Below are positions 1 to 8,500 of a stretch of DNA of 64,000 bases, one piece after another. The first letter of the stretch is position 1; each line of letters starts with the position of its first letter. The translations under genes and the position numbers were made by a program. The stretch comes from RGIG4034 sp045628945 (lineage in GTDB: Bacteria > Bacillota > Clostridia > Lachnospirales > Lachnospiraceae): positions 1 to 64,000 of the forward strand of contig JAZQQG010000025.1 of NCBI GenBank assembly GCA_045628945.1. Direction: 5' to 3'. Below the pieces are notes generated by a model, which had not been told where the DNA came from, did not search any database, and saw nothing but the letters and a program-made list of their open reading frames with translations.

Positions 1-27
1 TATTCTACAAGGCTTTCGGGACTTTTT

Positions 28-133
28 ATCAACACATTTTGTCCACCCTCAAAGTTGTTTAAAAAAAGATTAAACCGCCTCACCCCCAGTATTTATGCGG
101 GGTTGAGGCGGTTTTCATCAACACGTTTTGTCC
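28..133. repeat. 17-bp direct repeat pair at 28-44 and 117-133
   Basis: The 17-base sequence ATCAACACRTTTTGTCC occurs at 28-44 and 117-133, with one difference and a period of 89 bases. Each copy directly follows a short T-run, and the second follows the hairpin at 72-114. The function is unknown. It may be a leftover of a duplicated terminator module. Confidence 0.5.
72..114. terminator. Hairpin terminator, probably for a gene left of the window
   Basis: An inverted repeat AAACCGCCTCA-CCCC / GGGG-TTGAGGCGGTTT encloses a short AT-rich loop and has A and T tracts on its two sides. It could work in either direction. No gene lies between it and the window edge, so it most likely serves a plus-strand gene ending before position 1. 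Confidence 0.6.
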
Positions 134-152
134 TATAAGTCGAAGATTACAA

Positions 153-184
153 AACCCGGTTCCGAGAAATCTCAGAACCGGGTT
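153..184. terminator. Terminator after the duplicated lipoprotein gene
   Basis: A 14-bp stem AACCCGGTTCCGAG / CTCAGAACCGGGTT with one mismatch and an AAAT loop is preceded by AAAA (TTTT on the minus strand) and followed by ACTTTTTT. It lies 54 bases beyond the stop of the minus-strand gene at 238 and looks bidirectional. Confidence 0.75.
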
Positions 185-237
185 ACTTTTTTACTTAGTG
201 CCCGCAGGGGCAAATCCTAATACTGTTTCTGTTCGGA

Positions 238-1722
238 TTACTGAACCGTTACGGAAGTAACATGAGGGTTCGCACCGTTGTACCAGTATAAGAAACCTTC
301 TACATCGATTACGTCGCCAACCTGAAGGTTCTCAACAGCTGCGTATACATCGGTGGTATTGTCGCAGAGATAAGACTCTACGTAGAAGGTGTAGCTTACG
401 CCGTCCTTAGATACGGTGAAGTTTAAGTCGGAGTTCTCATCATGGGAACCTGCACCTTCCTTGTACTGGAATGCAGCACCGTCAGCACTTGCCTCAACGG
501 TTACACCCTTGAAGGATACGAACTGGTTCATGTAATTAACAAGCTCATCGGTTCCAAGCTTATCGGTAACGTCCTTTACTTCTGCTACATAGGAATCTCC
601 CTCAACGAACTCGAAGGTAGAACCTGCAGCAACCTCAACCTCGCCTGCCCACTCAGCCTTGAAGCCGGTAACCTTAATCTTGGTGCCGGGAACTAACTTC
701 GCAGCATCGATTTCGGAACAGAACATGCTGTAGATGTAATATGCACCATCCTGATCGGCTGCATATACATTGATGGAATCGTTCCACCAAGCCTGGGTAG
801 CCTGTACGTAGCACTCGATTACGATAGGATCGTCAACCGCTGCAGCAACATACTCCGCATAGCTCATTGCATCACTTGCAGGAGCTTCCTCAGAAGTACC
901 AACCACCTTTACGGAAGTAACATGAGGGTTTGCTCCGTTGTACCAGTATAAGAAACCTTCCACATCGATTACATCGCCAACCTGAAGATTCTCAACAGCA
1001 GCGTATACATCGGTGGTGTTATCGCAGAGATAAGACTCTACGTAGAATACATAGCTTACGCCGTCCTTAGACACGGTGAAGTTTAAGTCGGAGTTCTCAT
1101 CATGAGAACCGGAACCTTCCTTGTACTGGAATGCAGCACCGTCAGCACTTGCCTCAACGGTTACACCCTTGAAGGATACGAGCTGGTTCATAGAATCAGC
1201 AAGTTCATCGGTACCGAGCTTATCGGTAACATCCTTAGCTTCTGCAATGTAGCAACCCTCCTCGAACTCGAAGGTAGCACCGGAAGCAACTTCGATCTCG
1301 CCTGCCCACTCAGCTCTGTAACCGGTAACCTTAATCTTGGTGCCGGGAACTAACTTCGCAGCGTCCTCTTCGGTACAAACCATACCGTAGATGAAATAAG
1401 CACCTTCGCCGTCAGCAGCGTATACAGTAATGGAATCGTTCCACCAAGCCTGGGTAGCCTGTACATAACACTCAATTACTACGGGAGCATCTACCTCAGC
1501 AGCAACGTACTCAGCGTAGGTCATAACGCCCTCAGACTTTGCATTGATGTCCTCAGCAGGCTGAACCACTACAGGATCCTGCTCCTTATCAGTGTCAACA
1601 TTCGTATTCACATCGGTGCTGGGAGTGGGGTTCACTTCCTTATCTTTCTTCTTATCCTTACCGCAGCCAACAAAAGCAACGACGAGAATAAGAGCCATAA
1701 CCAAAGCAATACTCTTTTTCAT
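238..1722 (-). CDS. Lipoprotein with two near-identical OB-fold-like repeats
   Basis: A 494-residue protein with a type II signal peptide (lipobox ending at Cys20), a charged linker to about residue 65 and two tandem repeats of about 200 residues (roughly 68-275 and 288-494). Each repeat contains a 'VPGTKIKVTG...EWAGE' stretch and a 'LQVGDVIDVEGFLYWY' stretch, the pattern of OB-fold-like nucleic-acid or sugar-binding modules seen in secreted bacterial proteins. The repeats are almost identical in DNA as well as protein (period exactly 660 bp), so the duplication looks recent. No catalytic motif is evident. The protein probably sits on the outer face of the membrane. It has its own promoter and terminator. 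Fold assignment is by pattern only; function unknown. Confidence 0.85.
   Translation of the reverse strand: MKKSIALVMALILVVAFVGCGKDKKKDKEVNPTPSTDVNTNVDTDKEQDPVVVQPAEDINAKSEGVMTYAEYVAAEVDAPVVIECYVQATQAWWNDSITVYAADGEGAYFIYGMVCTEEDAAKLVPGTKIKVTGYRAEWAGEIEVASGATFEFEEGCYIAEAKDVTDKLGTDELADSMNQLVSFKGVTVEASADGAAFQYKEGSGSHDENSDLNFTVSKDGVSYVFYVESYLCDNTTDVYAAVENLQVGDVIDVEGFLYWYNGANPHVTSVKVVGTSEEAPASDAMSYAEYVAAAVDDPIVIECYVQATQAWWNDSINVYAADQDGAYYIYSMFCSEIDAAKLVPGTKIKVTGFKAEWAGEVEVAAGSTFEFVEGDSYVAEVKDVTDKLGTDELVNYMNQFVSFKGVTVEASADGAAFQYKEGAGSHDENSDLNFTVSKDGVSYTFYVESYLCDNTTDVYAAVENLQVGDVIDVEGFLYWYNGANPHVTSVTVQ
251..1530 (-). repeat. 660-bp in-frame tandem duplication inside the lipoprotein gene
   Basis: Positions 251 onward and 911 onward read almost identically (for example ACGGAAGTAACATGAGGGTT at 251 and at 911), with an exact period of 660 bases or 220 codons. 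The similarity runs to about 870 in the first unit and 1530 in the second. Silent and missense differences are few, consistent with recent duplication or ongoing gene conversion. Confidence 0.85.
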
Positions 1723-1744
1723 TTCTTTTTTCCTCCTATTTAGC

Positions 1745-1791
1745 GACCATTATGGTCAACACTATTATATAGGAAAAAAGAAAAAGTGCAA
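1745..1791 (-). promoter_or_regulatory. Promoter with a palindromic operator-like site
   Basis: On the minus strand, TTGCAC (1791-1786), a 16-base spacer and TATAAT (1769-1764) form a good sigma-A promoter for the lipoprotein gene. Just downstream, around the expected start point, lies the perfect palindrome GACCATTATGGTC (1745-1757), a plausible repressor site. The -35 box overlaps the preceding terminator. Confidence 0.6.
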
Positions 1792-1822
1792 GTAAAATTG
1801 CACTAATTTTACCCGCACTTTT
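1782..1822 (-). terminator. Terminator of the sugar ABC operon
   Basis: The arms 1782-1799 and 1805-1822 pair over 18 bases (two G-U pairs) around a five-base loop. On the minus strand the stem is followed by TTTTTCTTTTTT. It lies 32 bases beyond the stop of the solute-binding protein gene. Confidence 0.85.
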
Positions 1823-1853
1823 GTTAACTTTTCCTTTTCTTACAAAAAGACTA

Positions 1854-3467
1854 TTATTTCGATTCTTTTTTTGTACGAATCAACGATAAAACAAAGCTTC
1901 CGCCAATCAGCACCCACGCAAGGACTAAAATCACAATCAGCGCTACAGAAGCCTTCGGCAGGGGTCCGAGATCCCGTTTCCCGCCATCCGTCGTCTCAAT
2001 CTGATCCAAATGATAGAGCGCCGCCGTTTCCTCAAAAAGCGTTGCGTAATAGGCATCATTGGTTTCCGTCTTACGGCGTTCCGCAAGCGTTGTTGCCTCA
2101 ATCAGCTGTCCCGCTGCCTGACGTAAGGATGCGGAACCGTTGAATACCGGCGTAACGAAGGTATTGTCCGTGTTGGCAAGCAAGAGCTTCGCTGCCTGAA
2201 TCTTGACCTCGTAATGCTCCTCATCCTCGCCCTCGCGGCTAAGATAATCCTGATACTCTGCGCTTTCCTGCGCTTTCAGAGTAACCGGCACATAGCCTTC
2301 CGTGGAGGAGTACGCAATCTGCACCTCATTCGTTAACAAAAACTGCGCAAACAACCAGGATGCCAGTACCTCCTGCGTATTCTCCTTGTTAAAAATACAT
2401 ACGGACGGACCCTGGGAGATCATCTGCGGATGCGCAGGATCCACCTGCGGAATCATGCAGACCTGCGTCTCAAAATCCACCTTGGAGTTTTCATGAATAT
2501 CCGAAAGCGGTGCCTTGCTTCCCATCCAGGTGGCTCCGGCCGTCGAGTCAATGGCAAACAGACACTGTCCCGCATTTAAGAAGTTACCGGGATAACTCGA
2601 GATAGCAAAGGTCGAAAAGCTTCTGGTCTTCGCATGCTTGGCAATCTCCTGCAAGAAGGCCTTCACGTCGTCGTTAAATAAGTAGATGTGACCATTCTCA
2701 TCCGAATACCCGCAATCTGCCTGACGCGTATACTGAATCATCATGTTATCGGTCGACTTGTAGATAAACGGAATCATCACATTCTGACCGTTTACCTTGA
2801 AATTACCGTCTGCATCCTTGTCCATAGCGGCTTCCGACACTTCCCAGATAAAGTCCCAGGTAAGAACCTCGGGAATCGTATAGCCCATCGCCTCGATGTA
2901 GGTCTTATTCACATAGCAGGCTTCCGTGGATCTCATAAAAGGAAGCGCATAATAGTACTCGCCGATAATACACTCGTTTAGGTATCTCGGAACGACCTCA
3001 TCGGGACGGGGAGAATCGAATTGTACCCGTGAACCGCCAAGGCCGTAGTTTTTATCATAGATTAAATCGTCCAACGGAACCACGACATTCTTACCGGTCA
3101 TATACGTTGCGATATGGTCCGGATAGCTGATACAGACATTCGGGGTCGTATCCGTCGCAATGTTGGTAATCACATCGTTGTAGATTCGCGTGTAGTCCGT
3201 GTAGAGACGCAGGTTCACGGTGATATTCGGATAATAGGTATTGAAGTCCTCAATCGCCTTGTTGTAGATCTCTACCTGACGCTTATTGGTATCGTTCTTG
3301 GCCCAAAAGGTAATCTCAATCGGTGCTCTCTCGTCAAACTCCTCCGGAATTACGAAGCTGGCACGGCGTTTCGCTCCATGGCAACCACTGAGTAACAGCG
3401 CCTGGGCACACAAAAGTACGATAAACAGTAAAGAGGAGACTCTTCGCATAAATGTATGTTTTCTCAT
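1854..3467 (-). CDS. Sugar ABC transporter solute-binding lipoprotein with C-terminal membrane anchor
   Basis: A 537-residue extracellular solute-binding protein of family 1 (carbohydrate type). It has a lipobox ending at Cys29, then the usual start of the mature domain ('PIEITFWAKND', about 50) and a typical SBP core to about 490. Unlike most relatives it ends in a hydrophobic segment (about 505-530) followed by RTKKESK, so it appears held by both a lipid and a transmembrane helix. It is the last gene of a four-gene operon and its start overlaps the preceding permease stop by four bases. The ligand is probably an oligosaccharide. Family assignment is strong; substrate unknown. Confidence 0.9.
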   Translation of the reverse strand: MRKHTFMRRVSSLLFIVLLCAQALLLSGCHGAKRRASFVIPEEFDERAPIEITFWAKNDTNKRQVEIYNKAIEDFNTYYPNITVNLRLYTDYTRIYNDVITNIATDTTPNVCISYPDHIATYMTGKNVVVPLDDLIYDKNYGLGGSRVQFDSPRPDEVVPRYLNECIIGEYYYALPFMRSTEACYVNKTYIEAMGYTIPEVLTWDFIWEVSEAAMDKDADGNFKVNGQNVMIPFIYKSTDNMMIQYTRQADCGYSDENGHIYLFNDDVKAFLQEIAKHAKTRSFSTFAISSYPGNFLNAGQCLFAIDSTAGATWMGSKAPLSDIHENSKVDFETQVCMIPQVDPAHPQMISQGPSVCIFNKENTQEVLASWLFAQFLLTNEVQIAYSSTEGYVPVTLKAQESAEYQDYLSREGEDEEHYEVKIQAAKLLLANTDNTFVTPVFNGSASLRQAAGQLIEATTLAERRKTETNDAYYATLFEETAALYHLDQIETTDGGKRDLGPLPKASVALIVILVLAWVLIGGSFVLSLIRTKKESK

Positions 3468-4339
3468 CCCTTGGTACCTCCTCTCGATACACCCTCCATA
3501 ACCTTGTTACGGAAGATTAAGAATAACACAATCAGAGGAACCGAGATGACCACAACCGCCGCCATCATCGCCGGAATATTCTCTCGACCGAAGCCGTTCT
3601 CACGAATCTCCTGGATGCCGTTTGATACCAGATAGTAGTTCGCATCGTCTGTAATCAATCGAGGCCATACATAGGAATTCCAGCACTCAATGACCTTCAG
3701 GATGACAATGGTAATTAACGTCGGCTTTGCAATCGGAATCATTACCTTAATCAGGTACTTGAAATCGCTGGTTCCGTCCACCTTGGCCGCCTTATAGAGT
3801 TCCTCCGGAATCTGCTCGAAGTTCTCTTTTAACAGGTAGATGTAGAAAACGCTTGTGACCGACGGAAGAATGAGTCCGAGATAGGTATTGCGCAGGTTCC
3901 AATCCGTAATGGTAACGAAATTGGTAATAATCACCAGCTCATTCGGGATCATCATCAGGGACAAGAACAATGCAAACACAAGATTCTTGCCCTTAAAGTT
4001 CAGTCGTGCAAATGCAAATGCCGCCAGAATAATCACCACCATCATCACGGCCGTCGTTACAATCGTGAAGACCAGCGTGTTAAAAAAGTATCTCGCTAAC
4101 GGAACCTGCGTGAAAGCGTCCGTGTAGTTTTTGAGGGTCGGAGACAGGGTGAAGAACTTCGGCACATGCTCCGAATTGTAGGAACTGTAGCGTTTAAAGG
4201 ATGTCAGAATCATCCAGTAGAACGGGAACAGAACCAGGATTGCCCACAGCACCAGGAAGAAATACGTTACCGCATTACGAGCCTTCGTGCGTTTCTTGGC
4301 ATTCTTTTCTATTTTCTCGTAATCGTAGTTATTGTCCAT
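3464..4339 (-). CDS. Carbohydrate ABC transporter permease (MalG/UgpE-like)
   Basis: A 291-residue inner-membrane permease with about six transmembrane segments. The EAA loop that contacts the ATPase is visible as 'EELYKAAKVDGTSDFKYLIKVMIPIAKPT' near residue 190. The N-terminal cytoplasmic stretch is charged. It pairs with the MalF-like permease encoded 19 bases upstream and belongs to the carbohydrate uptake transporter-1 class. It is translationally coupled to the solute-binding protein by a four-base overlap. Confidence 0.92.
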   Translation of the reverse strand: MDNNYDYEKIEKNAKKRTKARNAVTYFFLVLWAILVLFPFYWMILTSFKRYSSYNSEHVPKFFTLSPTLKNYTDAFTQVPLARYFFNTLVFTIVTTAVMMVVIILAAFAFARLNFKGKNLVFALFLSLMMIPNELVIITNFVTITDWNLRNTYLGLILPSVTSVFYIYLLKENFEQIPEELYKAAKVDGTSDFKYLIKVMIPIAKPTLITIVILKVIECWNSYVWPRLITDDANYYLVSNGIQEIRENGFGRENIPAMMAAVVVISVPLIVLFLIFRNKVMEGVSRGGTKG

Positions 4340-4358
4340 TCTTTTTTCCTCAAGCCTC

Positions 4359-5246
4359 TTAATAGTGAACCTTCTTGCGGCTGATCATCAGATTCACCAC
4401 CGTAATGGTAAATACAATCGCAAACAGAATGAGTGCCGCCGCCGATGCATAGGAAGGATATCCGCCACTGTCACCGTAGAGCATGTCGTATACATAACCG
4501 ACGATGGTATTCATGCCGGCCGCATTTAAGTCGGTACCAAACAACGCAACCTCATCGCTGTAGGCCTTGAACGCCCCGATGAAACCGGTAATCACCAGAT
4601 AGAAAATCATCGGCGAGATCATAGGAAGCGTGATCTTATAGAAAATGCGGAAAGAGGACGTTCCGTCCACCTTGGCCGCCTTATAATACATCGGGTTGAC
4701 GCTTGCCAGGGCACTCGTCAGAATCAGGACCTTGAAAGGAAGGACAATCCAGATGGTGTAGAAGCACATCACGAACATCTTCGCCCAATACGGTCCCGTG
4801 ATGAAATCGACACTTTTTCCTCCGAACCAGTGGATCAGGAGGTTTACCAGACCGTCGGTATATTCCGTCTTCTTAAACAGAATCATGAAAACCAGACCGA
4901 CTGCCAGAGTGTTCGTTACGTAAGGCAGGAAATATACCGTCTGGAACAGGTTCTTTAACGGCTTGATGGAGCTTAAACCGACCGCAATCAGTAATGCCAG
5001 TCCGGTCGACAACGGCACCGTGATAATAACGATTAAGAATGTATTCTTCAATGCCTGAATGAAATACGGATCATGCAATACATAAGAGAAATTGAAAAGA
5101 CCCGTTCCGCGATAGGACTGCGACGCGAAATTGTAGCTCTCCTCAAAGGAGTAAATAATAACATCCACCAGGGGATACACCATGAATATCCCGATGAACA
5201 GGATTGCCGGCAACAGATACAGCCAGCCCTTCAGATTATTCTTCAT
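4359..5246 (-). CDS. Carbohydrate ABC transporter permease (MalF/UgpA-like)
   Basis: A 295-residue polytopic permease. It starts 'MKNNLKGWLYLLPAILFIGIF', the usual opening of UgpA/MsmF proteins, and carries the EAA loop 'NPMYYKAAKVDGTSSFRIFYKITLPMISP' near residue 190. It is the partner of the next gene in the transmembrane heterodimer. It lies 12 bases downstream of the ATPase gene in the same operon. Confidence 0.92.
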   Translation of the reverse strand: MKNNLKGWLYLLPAILFIGIFMVYPLVDVIIYSFEESYNFASQSYRGTGLFNFSYVLHDPYFIQALKNTFLIVIITVPLSTGLALLIAVGLSSIKPLKNLFQTVYFLPYVTNTLAVGLVFMILFKKTEYTDGLVNLLIHWFGGKSVDFITGPYWAKMFVMCFYTIWIVLPFKVLILTSALASVNPMYYKAAKVDGTSSFRIFYKITLPMISPMIFYLVITGFIGAFKAYSDEVALFGTDLNAAGMNTIVGYVYDMLYGDSGGYPSYASAAALILFAIVFTITVVNLMISRKKVHY

Positions 5247-5258
5247 GCTGCGCCTCCG

Positions 5259-6359
5259 TTACTCGTTGCTGATCACAATACGTTTCTCGGTCTCGTGGTC
5301 AAATAAGAATACCTTACGAGGTTTTAAGTTGAAACGAACCACTTCGCTACCCGCCTTCGCATCTTCCGCATCCACAATGGAGCGAATGTTCCCGCTTATG
5401 CAGGCCGGATGATTCGATACGATACTGGTATCTCTGCCCATAACCTCCAGAGAGCGAAGCTCGGCAGAAAAGGCTCCGTTGTCCGCCGGAATAAAGCCCT
5501 CGGGACGAATTCCGACATAAACCTTCTGATCCGCCACTCCCGGAGCTGCCAGTACATTCTCTTCTCCGATATAGAGACGTTCTCCTTTTACCTCGCCCTC
5601 AAATACATTGATGGCAGGCGTTCCCAAGAACTTTGCAACAAAAAGATTATCCGGATTGTCGTAGACCTCCTGCGGTTTTCCGATCTGCTGCAGCACACCG
5701 TCCTTCATGACCACAATCATATCCGAGATACTCATGGCCTCTTCCTGGTCATGGGTTACGAAAATCGTCGTGATACCGGTCTTAAGCTGAATCTTCTTAA
5801 TCTCTTCACGGGTCTGAAGGCGAAGTCGTGCATCCAGATTCGAGAGAGGCTCATCCAAAAGAAGAACACGAGGCATCTTCACCAATGCTCTGGCAATGGC
5901 TACTCGCTGCTGCTGACCACCGGAAAGCTCATTCGGCTTACGCTCCATCAGTTGGTCAATCTGGACTAACTTCGCAACCTCTAAGGCTTTCTCCTTCATC
6001 TGGTCCTTGCTAAGCTTCTCCTCCCCCTTTAAGTTCTGAAGGGGAAAGATGATATTCTGCTCTACCGTAAGGTGGGGATACAACGCATAGTTCTGGAATA
6101 CCAGACCGACTCCGCGGTTCTCGGGAGGAAGATTCGTTACATCATCCTCGCCGAAGAAAATCTGTCCTTCGCTGGGCTTCTCCAGACCACAAATTAAGTT
6201 TAACGTAGTACTTTTTCCGCAACCGGAAGGACCCAGAAGTCCGATGAGCTTGCCATCGGGAATCTCAAAGTCAAATTGATTGACTGCAATGACATCTCCC
6301 TGTACTTTTTTGTTTCGGTTCGGGAATCGCTTCGTCAGGTTCTTTAATACGACTTTCAT
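5259..6359 (-). CDS. Sugar ABC transporter ATP-binding protein (MsmK/UgpC-like)
   Basis: A 366-residue ATPase. Walker A is 'GPSGCGKST' (about 43-51), the Q-loop follows 'VFQNYALYPHLTV', the signature is 'LSGGQQQR' (about 145), Walker B is 'VLLLDEPLSNLD' and the H-loop is in 'FVTHDQEEAM'. The C-terminal third is the TOBE/MsmK regulatory domain. The gene is first in the operon (ATPase, MalF-like, MalG-like, binding protein), an unusual order since the binding protein gene normally leads. GGAGG lies just before the start. Such ATPases often serve several sugar importers in Firmicutes. Confidence 0.93.
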   Translation of the reverse strand: MKVVLKNLTKRFPNRNKKVQGDVIAVNQFDFEIPDGKLIGLLGPSGCGKSTTLNLICGLEKPSEGQIFFGEDDVTNLPPENRGVGLVFQNYALYPHLTVEQNIIFPLQNLKGEEKLSKDQMKEKALEVAKLVQIDQLMERKPNELSGGQQQRVAIARALVKMPRVLLLDEPLSNLDARLRLQTREEIKKIQLKTGITTIFVTHDQEEAMSISDMIVVMKDGVLQQIGKPQEVYDNPDNLFVAKFLGTPAINVFEGEVKGERLYIGEENVLAAPGVADQKVYVGIRPEGFIPADNGAFSAELRSLEVMGRDTSIVSNHPACISGNIRSIVDAEDAKAGSEVVRFNLKPRKVFLFDHETEKRIVISNE

Positions 6360-6373
6360 TTTTTCCTCCGTGA

Positions 6374-6391
6374 GGCTTCTTGTTCGAAGCC
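6374..6391 (-). promoter_or_regulatory. Small hairpin in the leader of the sugar ABC operon
   Basis: GGCTTC-TTGTTC-GAAGCC forms a 6-bp stem with a 6-base loop just upstream of the GGAGG of the ATPase gene. No T-run follows, so it is not a classical terminator. It might be an operator or an mRNA element affecting translation. Confidence 0.35.
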
Positions 6392-6480
6392 CTTACTTTT
6401 TTCGTCTCTGATCTATGGAATCGGTCTCTATCGCATGGAATCGAAGGCGGGTCGCCACTCGCCATGCAAAAACGGGAAAA

Positions 6481-6502
6481 TGCCCCGGAGACCCCGGGGC
6501 AC
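6481..6502 (-). terminator. Terminator of glgB
   Basis: TGCCCCGG and CCGGGGCA pair around a short loop. On the minus strand the stem is followed by TTTT from 6480 to 6477. It starts 15 bases beyond the glgB stop codon. Confidence 0.8.
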
Positions 6503-6516
6503 ATTCTGTTTTATCA

Positions 6517-8433
6517 TTACTCAAGCAAAAATACTGCCGCGCCGTATGCCGGAAGATTGAAACTAAAGGAGTTCTCACGATAATCGCAAGGAATATTGCT
6601 GACCGGAATCTCCTTCTCAATCTGATGACCCTGACCACCGAAACGCATCTCGTCACTGTTCAGAATCAATTTGGCTTTCTTCACATTCGGACATCCGACT
6701 CTGTAATCGTCTCTTGCCATAGGAGTCAGATTCAATACGAAGAGCAGGCGGTTCTTACCGGTCTCGTCCTTACGCATAAAGCTGTAGGTACTGCGGTCAC
6801 CGTCATCGGCATTGATCCACTCGAAACCGTCCCAGCAGTTATCAATCTTGTAGAGAACAGGGTACTTACGGTACATCTCAAGCAGGGTCTTCACATATTC
6901 CTTCATACCGACATGAAGCGGATCCTCTAACAGGAACCAGTCTAACTCACGAGCCTCGCTCCACTCACGCTCCTGCGCAAAATCCTGACCCATAAACAAT
7001 AATTTTTTACCAGCGTGACCGAACATATAGGTATATCCGACACGAAGATTGGCAAACTTATCAATGGTGTAGCCCGGCATCTTCATTAACATCGAGCACT
7101 TCAGATGAACCACCTCGTCGTGGGACAGCGGAAGAATGTAATTCTCACTGCTGTTGTAGGACATCGCGAAGGTCATCTTATGATGATTGTTCTTACGGAA
7201 ATAAGGATCCAGCTTCATATACTCGCAGAAGTCATGCATCCAGCCCATGCTCCATTTAAAGGTAAATCCTAAACCACCGTCGTTTACGGGCTTCGTAATG
7301 TTGGGCCAAGCCGTAGACTCCTCGGCAATCATCATCACACCGGGATGGCAGCCCGCTACCACACTGTTCAGGTGTCGCATGAACTCGATGGCATCTAAGT
7401 TCTCGTGTCCGCCGTACTTGTTCGGTACCCATTCGCCGTCCTTCTTACCGTAGTCTAAGTAGAGCATGGAAGCAACCGCATCCACACGAAGGCCGTCGAC
7501 ATGGAATTCACGAATCCAGTAAAGAGCATTCGCAATCAGGAAGTTGCGAATCTCATTCTTGCTGTAATTGAAAATCTTGGTACCCCAGTCCGGATGCTCA
7601 CCAAGACGCTTATCGGGATGCTCAAACAGGCAGGTGCCGTCGAACTCGGCAAGGCCGTGTGCATCCTTCGGGAAATGCGCAGGAACCCAGTCAAGGATGA
7701 CTCCTACGCCGTTTTTGTGCAGTTCGTTAATCAGGTACATGAAGTCCTCAGGCGTACCGTAACGACTGGTCGGTGCATAGTAGCCGGTTACCTGATATCC
7801 CCAGGAACCGTCAAAGGGATGCTCCGCAATACCCATCAATTCCACATGAGTATACTTCATCTCCTTCAAATATCCCACCAGACGAGCCGCAAACTCGCGG
7901 TAGTTATAGAAACCGTCCTCGGTACCGTTGGGATGCTTCATCCAGGAACCGATATGACACTCATAGACGGCAAGCGGTTCTGCGAATACATTTTTACCGG
8001 CTCTCTCTTCTAACCAGGAGCTGTCACTCCACTTAAAGGTCGACAGATCGGTAACCACGGAAGCGGTCTCCGGGCGAAGCTGTGCCTGATTGGCAAAGGG
8101 ATCTGCCTTGTACAATCTTCTTTCATCCGGTGTAACGATTAAGAACTTATAAAGAGAACCGGGTTTCAGTCCGGGCACGAATGCCTCATAGATTCCGCCC
8201 TCTCCCAGACGGGTCATCGGGTTCGCCCCTTCATTCCAGCCATTGAAATCTCCGATTACATGAACCGCCTTGGCATTGGGCGCCCATACTGCGAAGTGAA
8301 CGCCGATTTCGCCGTCCTTCGAAGCCACATGTGCTCCCAGCTTCTTATAGATGTCATAGTGAGTACCCTGACCAAAAAGATACTGATCGTCGGCTGAAAT
8401 GGTAATCTCCTCAACTTTGCTCTTCATCCTCAT
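6517..8433 (-). CDS. glgB: 1,4-alpha-glucan branching enzyme
   Basis: A 638-residue GH13 enzyme that makes alpha-1,6 branches in glycogen. An N-terminal CBM48-like domain (about 20-125, 'HFAVWAPNAKAVHVIGDFNGW') precedes the catalytic barrel. Catalytic motifs are 'VDGLRVDAVASMLY' (nucleophile Asp), 'MMIAEESTAWP' (acid/base Glu) and 'LPLSHDEVVH' (third Asp). The C-terminal all-beta domain ends 'LPAYGAAVFLLE'. Length is usual for Gram-positive GlgB. No other glycogen gene lies nearby. It starts 67 bases after the upstream TPR-protein gene and may be cotranscribed with it. Confidence 0.96.
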   Translation of the reverse strand: MRMKSKVEEITISADDQYLFGQGTHYDIYKKLGAHVASKDGEIGVHFAVWAPNAKAVHVIGDFNGWNEGANPMTRLGEGGIYEAFVPGLKPGSLYKFLIVTPDERRLYKADPFANQAQLRPETASVVTDLSTFKWSDSSWLEERAGKNVFAEPLAVYECHIGSWMKHPNGTEDGFYNYREFAARLVGYLKEMKYTHVELMGIAEHPFDGSWGYQVTGYYAPTSRYGTPEDFMYLINELHKNGVGVILDWVPAHFPKDAHGLAEFDGTCLFEHPDKRLGEHPDWGTKIFNYSKNEIRNFLIANALYWIREFHVDGLRVDAVASMLYLDYGKKDGEWVPNKYGGHENLDAIEFMRHLNSVVAGCHPGVMMIAEESTAWPNITKPVNDGGLGFTFKWSMGWMHDFCEYMKLDPYFRKNNHHKMTFAMSYNSSENYILPLSHDEVVHLKCSMLMKMPGYTIDKFANLRVGYTYMFGHAGKKLLFMGQDFAQEREWSEARELDWFLLEDPLHVGMKEYVKTLLEMYRKYPVLYKIDNCWDGFEWINADDGDRSTYSFMRKDETGKNRLLFVLNLTPMARDDYRVGCPNVKKAKLILNSDEMRFGGQGHQIEKEIPVSNIPCDYRENSFSFNLPAYGAAVFLLE

Positions 8434-8500
8434 GTACCTCTCCTTAAGTGAATTGCTTCTTTACTCTGAATCACGCCCGTGCCAAAGAACAGACTCCCGT

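Noticed and set aside
5409..5969. 186-residue plus-strand frame
   Set aside because: It lies opposite the ABC ATPase gene, whose motifs are intact, so it is a shadow frame.
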